Assembly: GCF_025698545.1 (NCBI RefSeq)
Contig: NC_068572.1
Location: 3,162,001 to 3,226,000 of the forward strand
Length of the DNA stretch: 64,000 bases
DNA from: Gossypium raimondii
Lineage: Eukaryota; Streptophyta; Magnoliopsida; Malvales; Malvaceae
Direction: 5' to 3'
The position numbers and the translations under genes are program-made. Positions 22,001-34,504 of this stretch are shown piece after piece (within the stretch, counting starts at the first letter, position 1; the number at the start of each line of letters is the position of its first letter). The notes under the pieces are model-generated. The model was not told the origin of the DNA, did no database searches, and saw nothing but the letters and a program-made list of their open reading frames with translations.

Positions 22001-23323
22001 GTCCCATAGGCTGGTCTTTCTGTTTCCTTAAATGTATGTAAATGCAAATACATTCATTTGCATTTATGGACTATACATTTTAGTCATGGGCAGAAACTTG
22101 AAATATAAAACTGCTCCTAAAATGTGTTTGGCTTTAGGATCTTTAATATCAAATATGCTGGTAGTTAATCTAATGATGTGACTACAACTAAATTGCTCCT
22201 ATGCAGTCTTGTCACTTATTTAGAAGCAAAATTTTTCGAGAGTTTTAGTTATTTGTAAAACTCAAAGGACATTGAGTTTTGAAAGTTGTTTTACTGAAAA
22301 TATGTGGCTAATTACATGATTTTAATATTGATACTGATGCCTTGATTTAAATGCGTACTGCAGTTGATGATGGTGAACTTGAAAAGTTATAGTAAGTTAT
22401 TGAATTTCTGGAACTTAATAGGAAATTGATTTAAATTGAGTCTTTTTTAAAAAAAAAAAAATCAAAGTATGTTGCTTATATCTTCCATGATTTTGATATT
22501 GATTCTGATGGCTCGATTTAAGCTTAAGTAGTGCAGTTGTTGATTGTAAACTTAAGAATTTTAGTACATATTTCATGTTTATACTGCTGTCCTCCTTTTT
22601 TTATTCAGCCTTTGATGTTAATATCAGGTTGCTTTTATCAAGTACTGAGCACTTTTCTCTTTTAATTCTTTCAGTGCTAGAGATGAGAAAGAAGTTGCTT
22701 TGTGCATTAAAGATTTGAACTCTCAGAGCTTCCATCCGACAATGATTGCTCTTTGGGTAACAGACTCTTTCGAGAGAAAAGATATGGAACGGCATCTTTT
22801 GGCAAAGCTACTTGTCAATCTGGCAAGGTCCCGTGATGGTGTGTTGAGCCAAGATCAACTTGTTAAAGGGTATGAGAATCATTTAACAATATGTACCTAG
22901 GGAGAATGAAGTATCCATTTAACGTAGGTATCTATTGATTGATTATAACCTTCGGAGGTCATTATTTATGAGTTTTTTTTTCTTCCATTTAGGTTTGAAT
23001 CTGTTCTCAGCACATTGGAGGATGTAGTGAATGATGCTCCGAAAGCTGCTGAATTTCTTGGTCATATCTTTGCCAAAATCATAGTAGAAAATGTGGTTAC
23101 CCTGAATGAGATTGGACGTTTAATATATGATGGGGGAGAGGAGCCAGGGCGTCTACTAGAAACAGGGCTGGCTGCTGATGTTCTTGGAAGCACCTTGGGG
23201 GTAATTAACACAGAGAAAGGAGAAACTGTCTTGAATGAAATTCGAGCAAGTTCGAGCCTGCGATTGGAGGACTTTCGACCTCCACATTCTAACAAATCAA
23301 GTATTTTAGAAAAGTTTATTTAA
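16041..23323 (+). CDS. EIF4G: Eukaryotic translation initiation factor 4G, complete
   Basis: This is the scaffold of the eIF4F cap-binding complex. It links cap-bound eIF4E, the helicase eIF4A, eIF3 and poly(A)-binding protein in the cytosol. Exons: 16041-16216, 16364-16497, 16602-16751, 16935-17002, 17091-17147, 17369-18790, 18875-21969, 22675-22869 and 22993-23323. They join without a frame break into 1875 codons, near the size usual for plant eIF4G. Visible features are an N-terminus MSFKQSRSDKSEQQQYRKLG and a long low-complexity Ser/Gln/Pro region. The eIF4E-binding motif YSRDFLL (Tyr 1041) is followed by a MIF4G domain (about 1235-1452; LKAILNKLTPQNFEKLFEQV) and a C-terminal MA3 domain (about 1700-1810; ALWVTDSFERKD). 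I chose the ATG at 16041. Plants also have the shorter eIFiso4G, but length and N-terminus favour eIF4G. Confidence 0.95.
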
Positions 23324-26300
23324 TTGTATGGTATAGATTAGTGACTGATGCCCCTCTGTATTTTGTTAATAGAAAGAAATTCATGTCTAGCGCTTTAGTC
23401 TAGTCGCAAAAAAGTTCTTTTTACGTGGGTGGCTGGGGTTTTACATATGGGATTCTTCTTCTCCATATTTTTTACATTAGTTATACTTCTTGGAAATATT
23501 TCACTGTAATTAAGAAATATCAGAATTTAGCATCCAGAGTTGCCATTCTCTTTCTCTGCCTCAACTTACTTTTTTGATATTTGAGATTGTCAGGTTTGAT
23601 CTTTTAACACAGGAACTCGATCTTTGATTACGACAACTAAGAGTTCAGCATTCTAAAAACAACCTAAGACAGAATTTAGCTTCCAGGTTGTCAGGTTTGA
23701 TCTCTGATCATTCAAGCTTGAATTTTTATTAGGATTGCTATCTGATCAGCAGAACTTGATTTTTTACTACAAGAACCAAGAGTTCATCCAAAATAGAAAA
23801 AGAAACGAACTGGTAGTCTCTTCTCTTCGGCAACTTATTTTATATTTGAGGTCTGTCGGATTTGATCTTTGATCACTAAAATTGATATCTTTAGATTATT
23901 GAAACTAAGAATTCAGCTATTTAAAAACACATCACAACTGTTAGGGTTTGCCTAATCATATGTACAAATCATTTCCAGAGTTTTTATTACATGACATCGG
24001 AGTGCTAAATTGGTACCTACGAAGTGTACAGGTTAAGCAAGTATCTGTTGCATATGACTGTTGCCTGCAGCCGAAGCAGCAAATTAACATTTACTCAACT
24101 CTGACAAACTAGTATAAAAAAAAAACTTTAAGACATGAATGCATGATTGTCTTCATTGAAAAACCAATTTTGTTCCCCTAGAGCATGGACATGATGTGGT
24201 TTCACCACCTGCTCACCGGCACTTATGTTACATGATCTAGCTCATCTTTAGAAAACTGTACTCAAAGATCAGATGGGAATTAGAAAAATGGTTCCATCTG
24301 CATCATCATGTATCATGAACACATGCTTTTATACTCTATCCATCTTTCATGTCAGGCATGGAACTGCAGACATGTAAATTACAGCTTCTCGATGAGAAAT
24401 CAAGGCATGTATGAAGACGACAGTATAAAACATAAAGCTATTTGAAAAGAGTCAAATGAGCCATCCATAATCCTCGTGTTGCTATCTCATGTATTTTCAA
24501 TGGGAATTAAAGCTGTTACCAGAATTCTCACACAATGGGAATGTTGTCATTACTGTTATTATGATGCATTTGCTTTGGACTGCTTCAACTGCCATTACTT
24601 TTGCTGCATTGGCTGCTCCATTAGCCGCAACTGCTGCCTTGTTCACCCTCTCATCTACCTTTGTCACAGCATATGCTTTCTCCGCTGCCTATCGAGTCAC
24701 GTGTTCAGGTATTACACTGCTTCATTCTTGTTAATGTGACAGAAAAATGATGTAAACTGTATGGGATGTGAACCGTAGTGTTTTGTTGCAGAGCATCATT
24801 CTTAAGCACATAAAAGCATGAAAATTTTTTGCCGTTGCCAATGCATATATCTTCTACACATTTTGCATGATATCATATGGTCGTAGAACTTGGTCTCATG
24901 AATTGTTAAAACGGGTAATCAATATGTAACTCTTAGAGTTCACCTATATTTTATATCATCAGTGAAAGGCTGAGGCCACTATAAAATGCTGAGGCCACTA
25001 TAAAATGGAACCATCTAAATTAATGATAGGCAAAGTAGAAAAAATAATTACCACCTAAATCACTAAATATCTTTCCATTGATATTTAAACAAGATGTTCA
25101 AATTCCTTTTTCATGTATTTAAGTAAAAGATATGTTTGTAATAAGTAGATAAAAAAAACTCAAGTCTAGTCAACCTGCACTGCATTTAGTACTATAAGGA
25201 TATAACACTCCAAAGTTTAATAAAGATTGAATGTATCCATATCAAATACATATTTTTATTTAACAAATTGCAATTGAGTGCTCATAAGTGTCATCCATCC
25301 TCTCCCCGGCAAAAAAAATTGCACTCGTGAAAACTTTTCCTTGGTAAAAATCTCCTTTGTTACAAGCTTCAACCCAACGCCCCGAATTCCCTCTCTTTTT
25401 GGGTTTTTGTTGACGCTAAAGAGAGTGAGAATTCAGATATTTGCAAATATCTGACTTTGTATATATTCGGATAATGTTTAAGTTTGAATATTTTAATTAC
25501 TATGTGTAGTAGATTTAAAAAAGATGATATATTCAAAATTCGAATGTATTTATTATCTAAATCAGTTTTACTTTTACGAGTAATGTATTATAGATTCAAA
25601 TATTTGAATTCATTATTTGCTTTATTTATTTATTTATTATTTTTTGCATTTACTAAAAGCAGTATTTAATGGATTTGGATACTTAAAAGATGATTTTATT
25701 TGAGTTCATATTCAAATAATAATACTTGGATTTAATACAAATAACATACCATTTGGCACTATGGTTCTTGTTATAGATGTATTGTTGGTACATTTTGGTA
25801 ACCATATTAAACTTCTATCCGACATTTGTTAAGGATCTTAATGGGTTACATGGTGTGTTTAAGTTCATACATTTACTTGCATAGTTGTTTTCTGGAATCT
25901 TTTTGCAAGTTAAACTTGTTGGTATGCTTTCATATATGTTTGGAGATACTTAAAGCTAGGTTTGCATAAGTTAGAATGTTTTTTTTTTCTTTTTTGTATT
26001 TCTGAGCTTGGGTCGAGACAGGTTGAGCATGTTTCAAGATAGGATGAACAAAATTGTGCCCAAGATTGATTTCTAGATGCAAGTCTCGAATCATGCTAAA
26101 GTCTAAGACATACAAGTAATCTAAATTTTGAAAACATAGGAAACTTGTCTCATTGTGTTTTGATATTTTGGCCCAAGAATCATAATTTGGCTCTCAGTTC
26201 TCTTGGGTTTTCAAACATCGTTTTAGGATCTTTTAATTTCGATTTTCATTTATAATGATACATTAATGCCTGAAATAATTTTTGTTTGATTTTAAATTTG

Positions 26301-26856
26301 TTTTTAAGTGTATTGTTTGATTGTTTGAGTTGTTTCGGCAACAATTACAATGCTCTATATTCAGTCGTGTAGGGTGTCACAAATCATGTTTTAAAGAATA
26401 ATATTTTATTGAAATCATAATATGGTAAAACACCAAACGTCTCACAATGAGAATTATTATTGCTACATTTATAACATAAATATATATAAACAAAATAATC
26501 TACGCAGCTAGGGACATTATTGCCACTCATTTTTTTTTCTTTAAAAACAATGGAGATTTGAAGGAGTAGGTGCCATTAAATCAAATACTCCAGTCTTAAG
26601 TTAAAATATTCAAAAAAAAAAAAAAGTATTAAGTTAAAAGAATGGGTGATCTTACTTTTTCTTACTGTTATGGCTAATATAAGCAGCATTATTGCAAGGA
26701 GGAAAGTGCGTTGAAACATGAATGAATGTTACTATCCCTCCCCCATTTGGAGTAAAACTTGGCAATTACATACCAATTCCTGGTTCCAAATAACTTGCAA
26801 TGAAACCTACAAGGAAGGCCGATAAAAGTAACCTGGTAGTCTTTATATTAGAAGTT
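23324..26856. other. Intergenic DNA downstream of eIF4G
   Basis: No supported gene. 23555-23940 holds three degenerate repeats of a phrase like gtcaggtttgatctttgatc followed by aactaagagttcagc. 24489-24734 is a short hydrophobic open stretch, entered separately. The rest is AT-rich and featureless to my reading. Confidence 0.5.
24489..24734 (+). other. Short hydrophobic open frame, unknown
   Basis: An 81-codon frame whose middle reads TAITFAALAAPLAATAALF, a plausible membrane segment. I recognise no family. It has no nearby splice partners that I can confirm and lacks any repeat context. It could be an exon of a lost membrane-protein gene or chance. Confidence 0.15.
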
Positions 26857-27140
26857 GGATTGTATTTAGTCCCTATATGTTAAATTAAAGAGTAAATTAG
26901 TCCTTTTATTAAAAGTTATATCCATTTTTACAATTAAAAATTAATCCCTGTATATTAGCATAAAATACACGTGGCACATCACACGTCACTATTTAGTTGT
27001 TTTGTCAATTATGTCAGTTTTAATAATAAAATAAATTAAATTTTAATGGAAAGGACCAATTTGCAGTTTGTTCTAATGTATAATGACTAATTTACCTATT
27101 TTTTAATAGAATGGACAAAATACAATCTAATACCTAATAC
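26857..27140. mobile_element. Small fold-back (MITE-like) element
   Basis: The left arm ggattgtatttagtcccta..gagtaaattagtcc pairs with the reverse complement of the right end (ggtaaattagtca..gattgtattttgtcc when inverted). About 285 bp, non-coding, with arms of 50-60 bp and several mismatches. Confidence 0.5.
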
Positions 27141-27920
27141 AGAGACTTTCAAAATATTTTTATGGGGAAAAATTCATATATATTTTAATTACATCAATCT
27201 AGAGTTACTCAATTTATTTATGCCACAAGATACAACAATTAATAACTTAGTGATTACTTGACAATTATGTTGTAATAATAAACCTACGTTTCATAAGTAT
27301 TTTCTCTAGCTTCAATTTTCTTTTCTTCTATTGCAAGTTACTCTGAATCATTCATTCATGTAGCAGTCGTCTATTTTAGACGAGTGAGAGATATTAACAT
27401 TCTCATATCTTTTGTAAGCACTAACTAATAATAGTAATATCTAGACACAAATACTTATATATATATATATATATATATATATGATTTTACTTACAAGAAA
27501 GTCGATATGTTTGCACCCGTGATTGAAGGATAACTTTTTTTCGAGAGTATTAGTTTTGTACTAAATATTATTTTTCTACCAAAAAAGTTAAAATTTTATT
27601 CCTAGTATCCTACTCCTACTCAATTTAATGTAAGGAATAAATCTTAATCCTAATTAACTCTTAATTAATATCATTACAAATAATATTTTTGATAATTGAG
27701 AAAGGAGAATGGGGTTGCTTGAGATCGAAGGTAAACTCTCATGCCTACAACATAATATTTTTGACATTGGGCCAAGAGATCGTTGGAACAAATAATACTT
27801 AAATAAAATAAAATAATCCTGAAATTTTAAAAAAGCATTGTACGTAATTCCTATGCCCAAATCTTTTATATGACCCCATATTTTCATTTATTTTCTATTT
27901 TTTGTTGCTTTTTATTCTTT
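27141..27920. other. AT-rich intergenic stretch with (AT)n
   Basis: Nothing gene-like is visible. A dinucleotide AT run lies at about 27456-27482. Confidence 0.6.
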
Positions 27921-30570
27921 TAAAAGGTATGGAATCGAAGAAATTGGAGGATGTTTCTGTTGAAAGTGATGAATTTGGGTGTACCACTACCATGGAGGAG
28001 ATGTGGCAGTTGTTGGAATGTATAGGTTTTTGATCCCCAAGGGTAAACATCGTCAAAGTGAGGTGGGATTAAGAGAAGGCGATGCATCCTATTTTTTGGT
28101 ACCGCTGTATGTGTTCGAGGAGGCCTTTCATCTTCCGTTGCACTCGTTTTTTGAAGTTCTGAATTCACATGGAATCGCACTAGGGCAACTGATAAAGGCC
28201 TCCTGGTAGGATTTGGTGGCTTGTTTTTACGTTGTCGTTTAAGGGTGAGGTAGCTTCAGTTGATGTATTAAGGAGGGCATACATAGTATTTTCTTGTTGC
28301 GATATGGTCATTCATGCATTGACTCGCACATATGACGGACAAGCAAAGTGTGAACAGATCAAGTAGACACGCGGACAACGGTGTGAGTCATTTGGCGGAC
28401 TGACCAAATATAAGAAGATTGGTGAACTGTCAGTTGGAGAACTATCGAGCGGACAACCCTTGACGGTCTATCTGGCGGATTGTCCAAATATGAATAAAAC
28501 TCGCGTATACACAAGACACGAGCTATCTTGATGATTCGCGTACTCTAAGCTATTGAAGGGCATACTATCAAGGTGCTAACTGACTATGCCAAGTTGAGAT
28601 ACTGCAGACTATCCCAATGTTTTTGGTACAAGTTGGCATCTTTAATTTGATAGGTTAATTTTAGCGGTGCAGATTAGATAGAAATCGGCCAATTTTAGCA
28701 GTGCAGATTAGATAGAAATCGGCCAATGAGTAATTTCAAGTTCACTTTGTATGTAAATTATATATATTGAAATAGAAAATATAGCAAGTCACTAAACTTG
28801 GTCCGTCTTTCCTTTCTTCCTTACAAAGAAAAACCTACACTTCTGCTAGTGAGACATATCAGAAGGGGTTCATGATGTTGACGACTCGCAAGGGGACCAT
28901 AACGATGCTTGATAACACGAAGAACAGTATGCACTTAGTGAAGGAAAAATACATTAAAATCGAACAACTATGCGGAGGTGGATTTCCCTTTCCTATTCAC
29001 AGGTGTAAGCCCAGCAGTGATAGTACATTGGAACCAGCTTTGGAAACAGATACGAAGGTGCTTCAATATTAATGTCTCGCCGATAAAGTATGAGGATGTA
29101 CATAGCTTGCATAGTGTATGGAGATACTGCTTGATGGGGAAAAGCCCAAACGGCTGGGATGAAACTGACATTAATATAATTGGCGACAACCGGTTGAAGG
29201 GGTTAAACCGTGTAATGAAGTGTGGCCTTATGGCAGGCTAGATACTATTAGCAAAATTTTGCTTGGTTCGCAGTAAGAACCTAAAATTTTTTTGGTAACA
29301 TATGCTCATTGTCTCGAGCAAAAGTGAGGGAAGAATTCAATGAAACAGAAGGGCCAACATTACAACTTCGTAGGAGGAAGAAAATCACTGCTGTAGTAGG
29401 TGATTGTTTCTCTGGTAGAGGTTCAAAAGATGTTGGGTCTCGTGCAGAGAGTGACGCTGAAAGAGGAGGGAAAAGAATGACCGAAGGCAGTGAGAGCGGA
29501 GCCCTCAGAGGTGATGCGAGGGAGACTCATGGTGCTACCATCTCGGATGATGTAGAGGAGGTTATCATTAGTAGTACCTCCACTTCTCCGTTTCTTGTGT
29601 CCGTTCCTACTACAACTCTCATTTCTTTGGCCTCCACTTTGCCAATTCCAACCTTATCAAGTCCAGTTTTGTCAACTCATGCTTTCTTAACTCTTACTTC
29701 ATCAGTTCCAGCTTCGTCATCTTCTGTGATGAGGTCAAGCCTTGGAAAAAGTTTGAGCTCACTCAGGAGCCAACTGGCTAATCAAAGACCTCTTGTAGCT
29801 CCAAAGCAGAGAAAAAAGCTGAAAACTACAGCTACCAAAGTTACATGTCCTTTGGGGACAAGCTCTGCCACAACAAGCAACACTATGACTTCTACCTTTT
29901 AAGCGGAACTATCTCTGTGGTTCCTCTGAGTAGTAATATCTCCATTGGCTTGGTAGGCTGTGGGGCTTTGAAAGTCGACCCATTTCGAAGTGTTTCTCAT
30001 TGCGGAGGTGGTACATCCCTTTCATCTTCATTCTTCAAGCAGTGGTATGTCTTTAAGTTAACCATGTTTATATTTGTTTTGACATGTACCTCTGGTGTTG
30101 CAGGTTCTCCTAACAAATTTTTACAGTGGTGCACGTGCTACCTTTTTCTATTTCTCTTGCTTCTTCAAGTGCACCTTCCTCCTCCTCCACTGACAAAGGG
30201 AAAGAAAAGCACTTTCTAGGATCGATTGTAACCTCGCTATTCCTATTGGTGCTTCAACCGTGACACAAACAACCAGCGCAGCTGAAATAGTTGGAAGCTG
30301 GACAGGCTTAGTTGCTGAACATGCCTTTGTTTTTCTTCAGATGGTGAGGTCTTCGAAGCGGACCAATACAAACAGCTTGTAGGGAAGCTGTTAAGAGGGA
30401 GACCAGACTGAAGCAGGAGGTGACCTGTTTGGAGGGAGAGAGCGACGGGCTAAAGGAGGATAAGCTTGAGCTTCAAGCTAAGGTTAAAGAGTTGGAATAC
30501 TCAGCTAACAAGCATGCAACAGAGTTGGCTTCTCTGAAAAAAGAGCATGAAAGTGGTCATTGTGATTAGC
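27921..30570 (+). pseudogene. Degraded gypsy-type (Transposase_28-like) gene
   Basis: Scattered plus-strand pieces match the layout of the plant putative gypsy-type transposon protein family as I know it. The N-terminal domain (about 27980-28209) reads GLREGDASYFLVPLYVFEEA then FHLPLHSFFEVLNSHGIALG. A middle piece (28870-29241) includes WRYCLMGKSPNGWDET. A Ser/Thr-rich and charged linker follows (29309-29902). A coiled-coil tail (about 30340-30560; EADQYKQLVGKLL, DKLELQAKVKELEYSANKH) closes the series. Frames change between pieces, and foreign sequence sits at about 28210-28870. It is non-functional as read. Family identity is moderate. Confidence 0.45.
28659..28726. repeat. 34-bp tandem repeat, two copies
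   Basis: ttttagcRgtgcagattaga followed by tagaaatcggccaa occurs twice head to tail (28659-28692 and 28693-28726) with one mismatch. It lies in the sequence that interrupts the gypsy-type remnant. Confidence 0.8.
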
Positions 30571-31440
30571 GAGTGCTGACCGTGCAAATTGGATTTGAAG
30601 GGTCATCTCATTGGGAAATTCAAAATTCATTTCCAAATTGCCAACATGAAAATAATAAAGCAGATGTGCAGGCACACTTGCTGTTGTCTTCTTTACCATG
30701 ATTGCCTTATTGCTGCAATATAGGAAGTTAGATTTTCAAGAATTGAGGTATAGCAACCATGAGTTCAATCATGTTGTCGCTTCTTGGTTGTGAGCAGCTA
30801 TTGACGGGGTCAGTTAGATTACTAGAAATGGTGGCCAAATTAACATAATCTATTGAATTGAAGAAGTTAATTTCGCGTGGGAAGGAAAAAAAAAAAAGGG
30901 TCGCCTTTAGGTTGATGCTAGTGTCACGGTTGGTTTGTAAGCAGGGCATCCCATGGTGTGGAGCATGGCACCTCTAAGTGTAGTCAGAGGCAGTAGATGT
31001 GACGGGAGGCCTCCAAGGGTGCGAACAATGGCGCACCCAAGGGCCTAGGGAGGCTTAGGTGTAACAGGCCAAGAATTGTGCACAACGACAAGGAAGAGCT
31101 CGGAGGGTCGCAGATCATGGCAGACACATTTAGAACATGTCGGAGGAGTCCAGAAGTTGCAAAAAAAGTAGAAAAATCTGAAGAAAAGGTCGGATCCTTG
31201 TGGAATAAGGTAGAACATTCCGAAAGCTCTAGAATAGAATAGTCTTATACAGAAACATATAGGCTAGAGTAGAATATTCTATACACTCGATGTAGACCAT
31301 CCACTGTAATTAATCTCAACCATTGGATTGAAATGGCTTGGCCTTACTAACATTCTCCCAAATTAGAGTGCTTAGAAGGCCTAGAGATTATGAAACTCAT
31401 AGATTTTTCAGAAATGGCTCAATTCAATTTTTAATTATAA
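30571..31440. repeat. LTR-like remnant and spacer
   Basis: 31050-31370 begins tgtaacaggccaagaattgt and contains ccactgtaattaatctcaac then cattggatt. These phrases are typical of plant gypsy LTRs (a run ending in an (a/c)ccgttggat-like motif). It may be the tail of the element whose gene remnant lies upstream. No matching second LTR was found. Confidence 0.35.
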
Positions 31441-31485
31441 AAAAATATTAATGTCATCCTTTCTAAATCAATTCTTACATAAACA

Positions 31486-32240
31486 TCATCCTAGTAACCC
31501 AAATTGTTCAGCTAGATTATTGTAAGAATCATAGCCTCGAGAAATAGAAGCTTGGAAATAGAAGCTTTCAACTCCTTGTGAAATGTTGGTAATGAAGTCC
31601 GGATCTACTGGTTTAGTCCTTTTTTCTTTTGTGCTCATATCTGTTTCTGCATTAACTGAATCTGTAGAGGATTGAAGCTTTCTTTTTGATCGAGCACGCC
31701 TATTCTGAAACCAGTTATATACATTTGTTTCAGAGATTTGACCATGTTGTGCTAGTTCAGATGCTATCTCTTTGATTTTTTGCTTGCTTGGTGTTCCAGT
31801 TCCTTGCTCATATATATTCTCAAGAATTTGAAGCTGCAATGCGGTTGGAGTCCATCGCTGTCTAGCAGTGATCTTGTGCCCAACAGAGGCTGATATTGGA
31901 TCACAGTATAGATTTCCCAACCTTATACCTGAAACCAAAACAACATGATTATTGAATATAGAACCAAGGCAGCCAACATGAGAAAAGTCGAAAGGAACAA
32001 AAAGAACCCAAGGAGAAAAAAAAGAAGAAAAGAACCAGTAAAATTGTGGTGGGCAGACATGGATTTGTGCAACTCAGCAAGCTGCTCAGAAATGGCGGAA
32101 TAGGCAACGATCTGTTTCCTCAGTTCCTCTACCTGTTCATCGGTCATCACTTTCCCACAAACCCCATTTTGAATTTGATACTGCAAATAGTCTTCTCCTT
32201 GTTGGTGGTGGTGTTGCATTTCTTGATTCTCCCAGTCCAT
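31486..32240 (-). CDS. WOX13: WUSCHEL-related homeobox protein, WOX13 clade
   Basis: A nuclear homeodomain transcription factor of the ancient WOX13 clade. Exon 1 is 32240-32036 and exon 2 is 31928-31486, joining in frame to 215 codons. The start is the ATG at 32238-32240; the frame upstream opens only from a GTG. Exon 1 carries the clade-typical [20 protein letters not shown]. The junction gives [14 protein letters not shown], followed by [20 protein letters not shown] and the homeodomain ending [19 protein letters not shown]. The atypically spaced helix 3 and the [14 protein letters not shown] loop are WOX signatures. There is no WUS-box, as expected for this clade. At 215 residues it is shorter than the roughly 268-residue Arabidopsis WOX13, with the loss lying after the homeodomain. 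The C-terminus [13 protein letters not shown] still resembles the family end. A sister clade member cannot be excluded. Confidence 0.85.
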
Positions 32241-34504
32241 TTTCTCTCTATCAGCCACTCTAGTTTTGGAATCTCGATTTCAATTTATGAAAGAAAAAGC
32301 GGCAGCAAAGATGGTAAGTAAATATATACCTTGAATAGAAATTTAGAAATTAAGGGTTGGACTCTTGATTCCAATTTATGGAAGAAAAAGCAGTAGCAAA
32401 GATGGTAAGTAAGTAGATACCTTGAATAGAAATTGAGGAATTAAAGGAGCAAAAAACTGCATCAATTAGCAAAGCAGAATCTTTGTCATTGCGTCTATGG
32501 CATTATAGTGCCGGGTTGCGCGGGTAACTCTGTAAACTCTTTAGCAGTGGCCAATCGCAATACTTGTAGCCGTCAAAGGAGGATCAACACGTTAGAAAAT
32601 TTTGGATTTTAGTTTCCAAATTAAAAGGGAAATGACTAAAGTTGAAAATCCAATCCATAATTTCCAATGGTGTGTTTTACCTCCGCCAAGGTTTAATTTT
32701 AGAAAAAAAAGAAAATTGGTGACATCAAAATCCCATGGGTGAGAATGAATTAATGGGCAAATTTGATATTTTATGTTTTGGGATTTGATTGCATCACAAT
32801 AATATTAATACTCCAATATTATCTTATTTAAATTCAATTTATTTGTATAGATTACTTATCTATATATTTCACTTTATTATTCACTTTATTTTTAAAATTT
32901 TCATTTAAAAATATTTTATACATTTAGTAAGTTCGGATATTTAATAATTAATTTAATTAATTTGCAGTATAATAATAAAATTTGGATTTAATGCCAATAA
33001 TAAATAAATTTAGATTTTAAAGAAAATTTACATATTTAAATTTCAATTTTATAGAAATATAATATATATATATATATAAGGTTGTATTTTTTTATTTCAC
33101 AAGTAGCTTTAAAAATTAAGCTTGATAGTCATGTAAAAAATGGTTTTGTAATGACCTAGAATTTAATAAAAATTATAAACGGTGTTAAGAATTGATTTAA
33201 AATAAAAATTGTTAAATAGTATACCTATTTTAACTTTTAGGTCATCACAAAAAATATAATAAGTGCAATCATTTGATTAAAAAAGGTGTCCATGAGCCAA
33301 GTCAAATTAAATTAATACTTAATTTTTAAAATAAATTTTGATTTGAGCGGACTCTACCCAAGCATGACCAATAAAAAATCCAAATTATTGTTTAAAATAA
33401 AATATTTAAAAATATTATTTTATATTAATATTTATATAAATTTATAATTAAGTTTAAATAAAAATATTTAAAAGAACATTTAATTTAAATTCCAACCGGC
33501 ACCAACTTCATCCAAGGTTTTGCGTAAATAAGTATAATGTGGTATAGTTAAAGGATGTTGTCAGTATTTTGCCTGTTAAACTTGTCTTATTTTTGGCACC
33601 TTTTTCATGCATATTTTAGAGGATTTTTAGTAGCAATTATTAGATTGCACCATCTTCAACCACTTCTTTGAAAACTTTTAATGTCATCAACTTTCTTTTA
33701 CTTTTTACTTATTTACTTGTTGAAGACATCCTTAAAGCAAAAATTAATGGGATATACATTGAGTTTAAGGAGATGGGGGTGTATCTAAGGGTGGCAGGGG
33801 ACGACATGCTTAAAGCAAAAATTAATGGACTATACACCTATACTGATTGAGTTTAAGTAGATAAATATACATATATATACACATATATAGCAAAACTGAT
33901 TACTAACACTTAAAAAATTATTGGTAGTCTTCATGTCCATTTTACTATGTATATATGTAGCAAAACAGAGCAGAGATTAGATAAATGCTGCCTCCTATCT
34001 ATTGAATAACACTTAAATGGTGGCATAAATAGGAAAATGGTTGCTTAACTCTAGCATGCCTGATTACTAATTAAGCCAGAGAGAGGAAATAAACATGGAG
34101 TACATCAAGCTCCATCACTGATCAATTTTTCAAACATTACAAATTTAAACATAGGATAGTAAGTACCATAGTAGCACATTAAAAGCAAATAGATTCAGAG
34201 TGCCTTAGTAATCCTTGAGCATCAAACATCACATGAAGAAAAAAGATGAAAGGAGATATTTAATAAAAGTTAAATAAAGTCTTCTTTGGTTTTAATTTTC
34301 CCCTTCTCATTTCAAAATTTTGTTGAGGTACACTAATTATATTATCTTACATATTGTTCATCAATAGTGTCATCATAGAAGCATTTTGCCATCATCAAAC
34401 CTATGGGGCACTTGTTTATCTCACACTATAGTCTTTCAATGTAATTCTTTGCCCACTTGTTTCAGATTTTTGTTAGGATACAATAATGGTATCTTATACT
34501 TCAT
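32241..34504. other. Intergenic region, WOX gene to PPR gene
   Basis: No supported gene. The leader and promoter of the WOX gene lie within about 32241-32700. Here a 70-bp phrase occurs twice: agaaaaagcggcagcaaaga near 32290 and agaaaaagcagtagcaaaga near 32383, each followed by tggtaagtaa. 32770-33530 is very AT-rich, with a TA run at 33059-33079. 33720-33840 repeats aaagcaaaaattaatgg twice. Confidence 0.55.
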
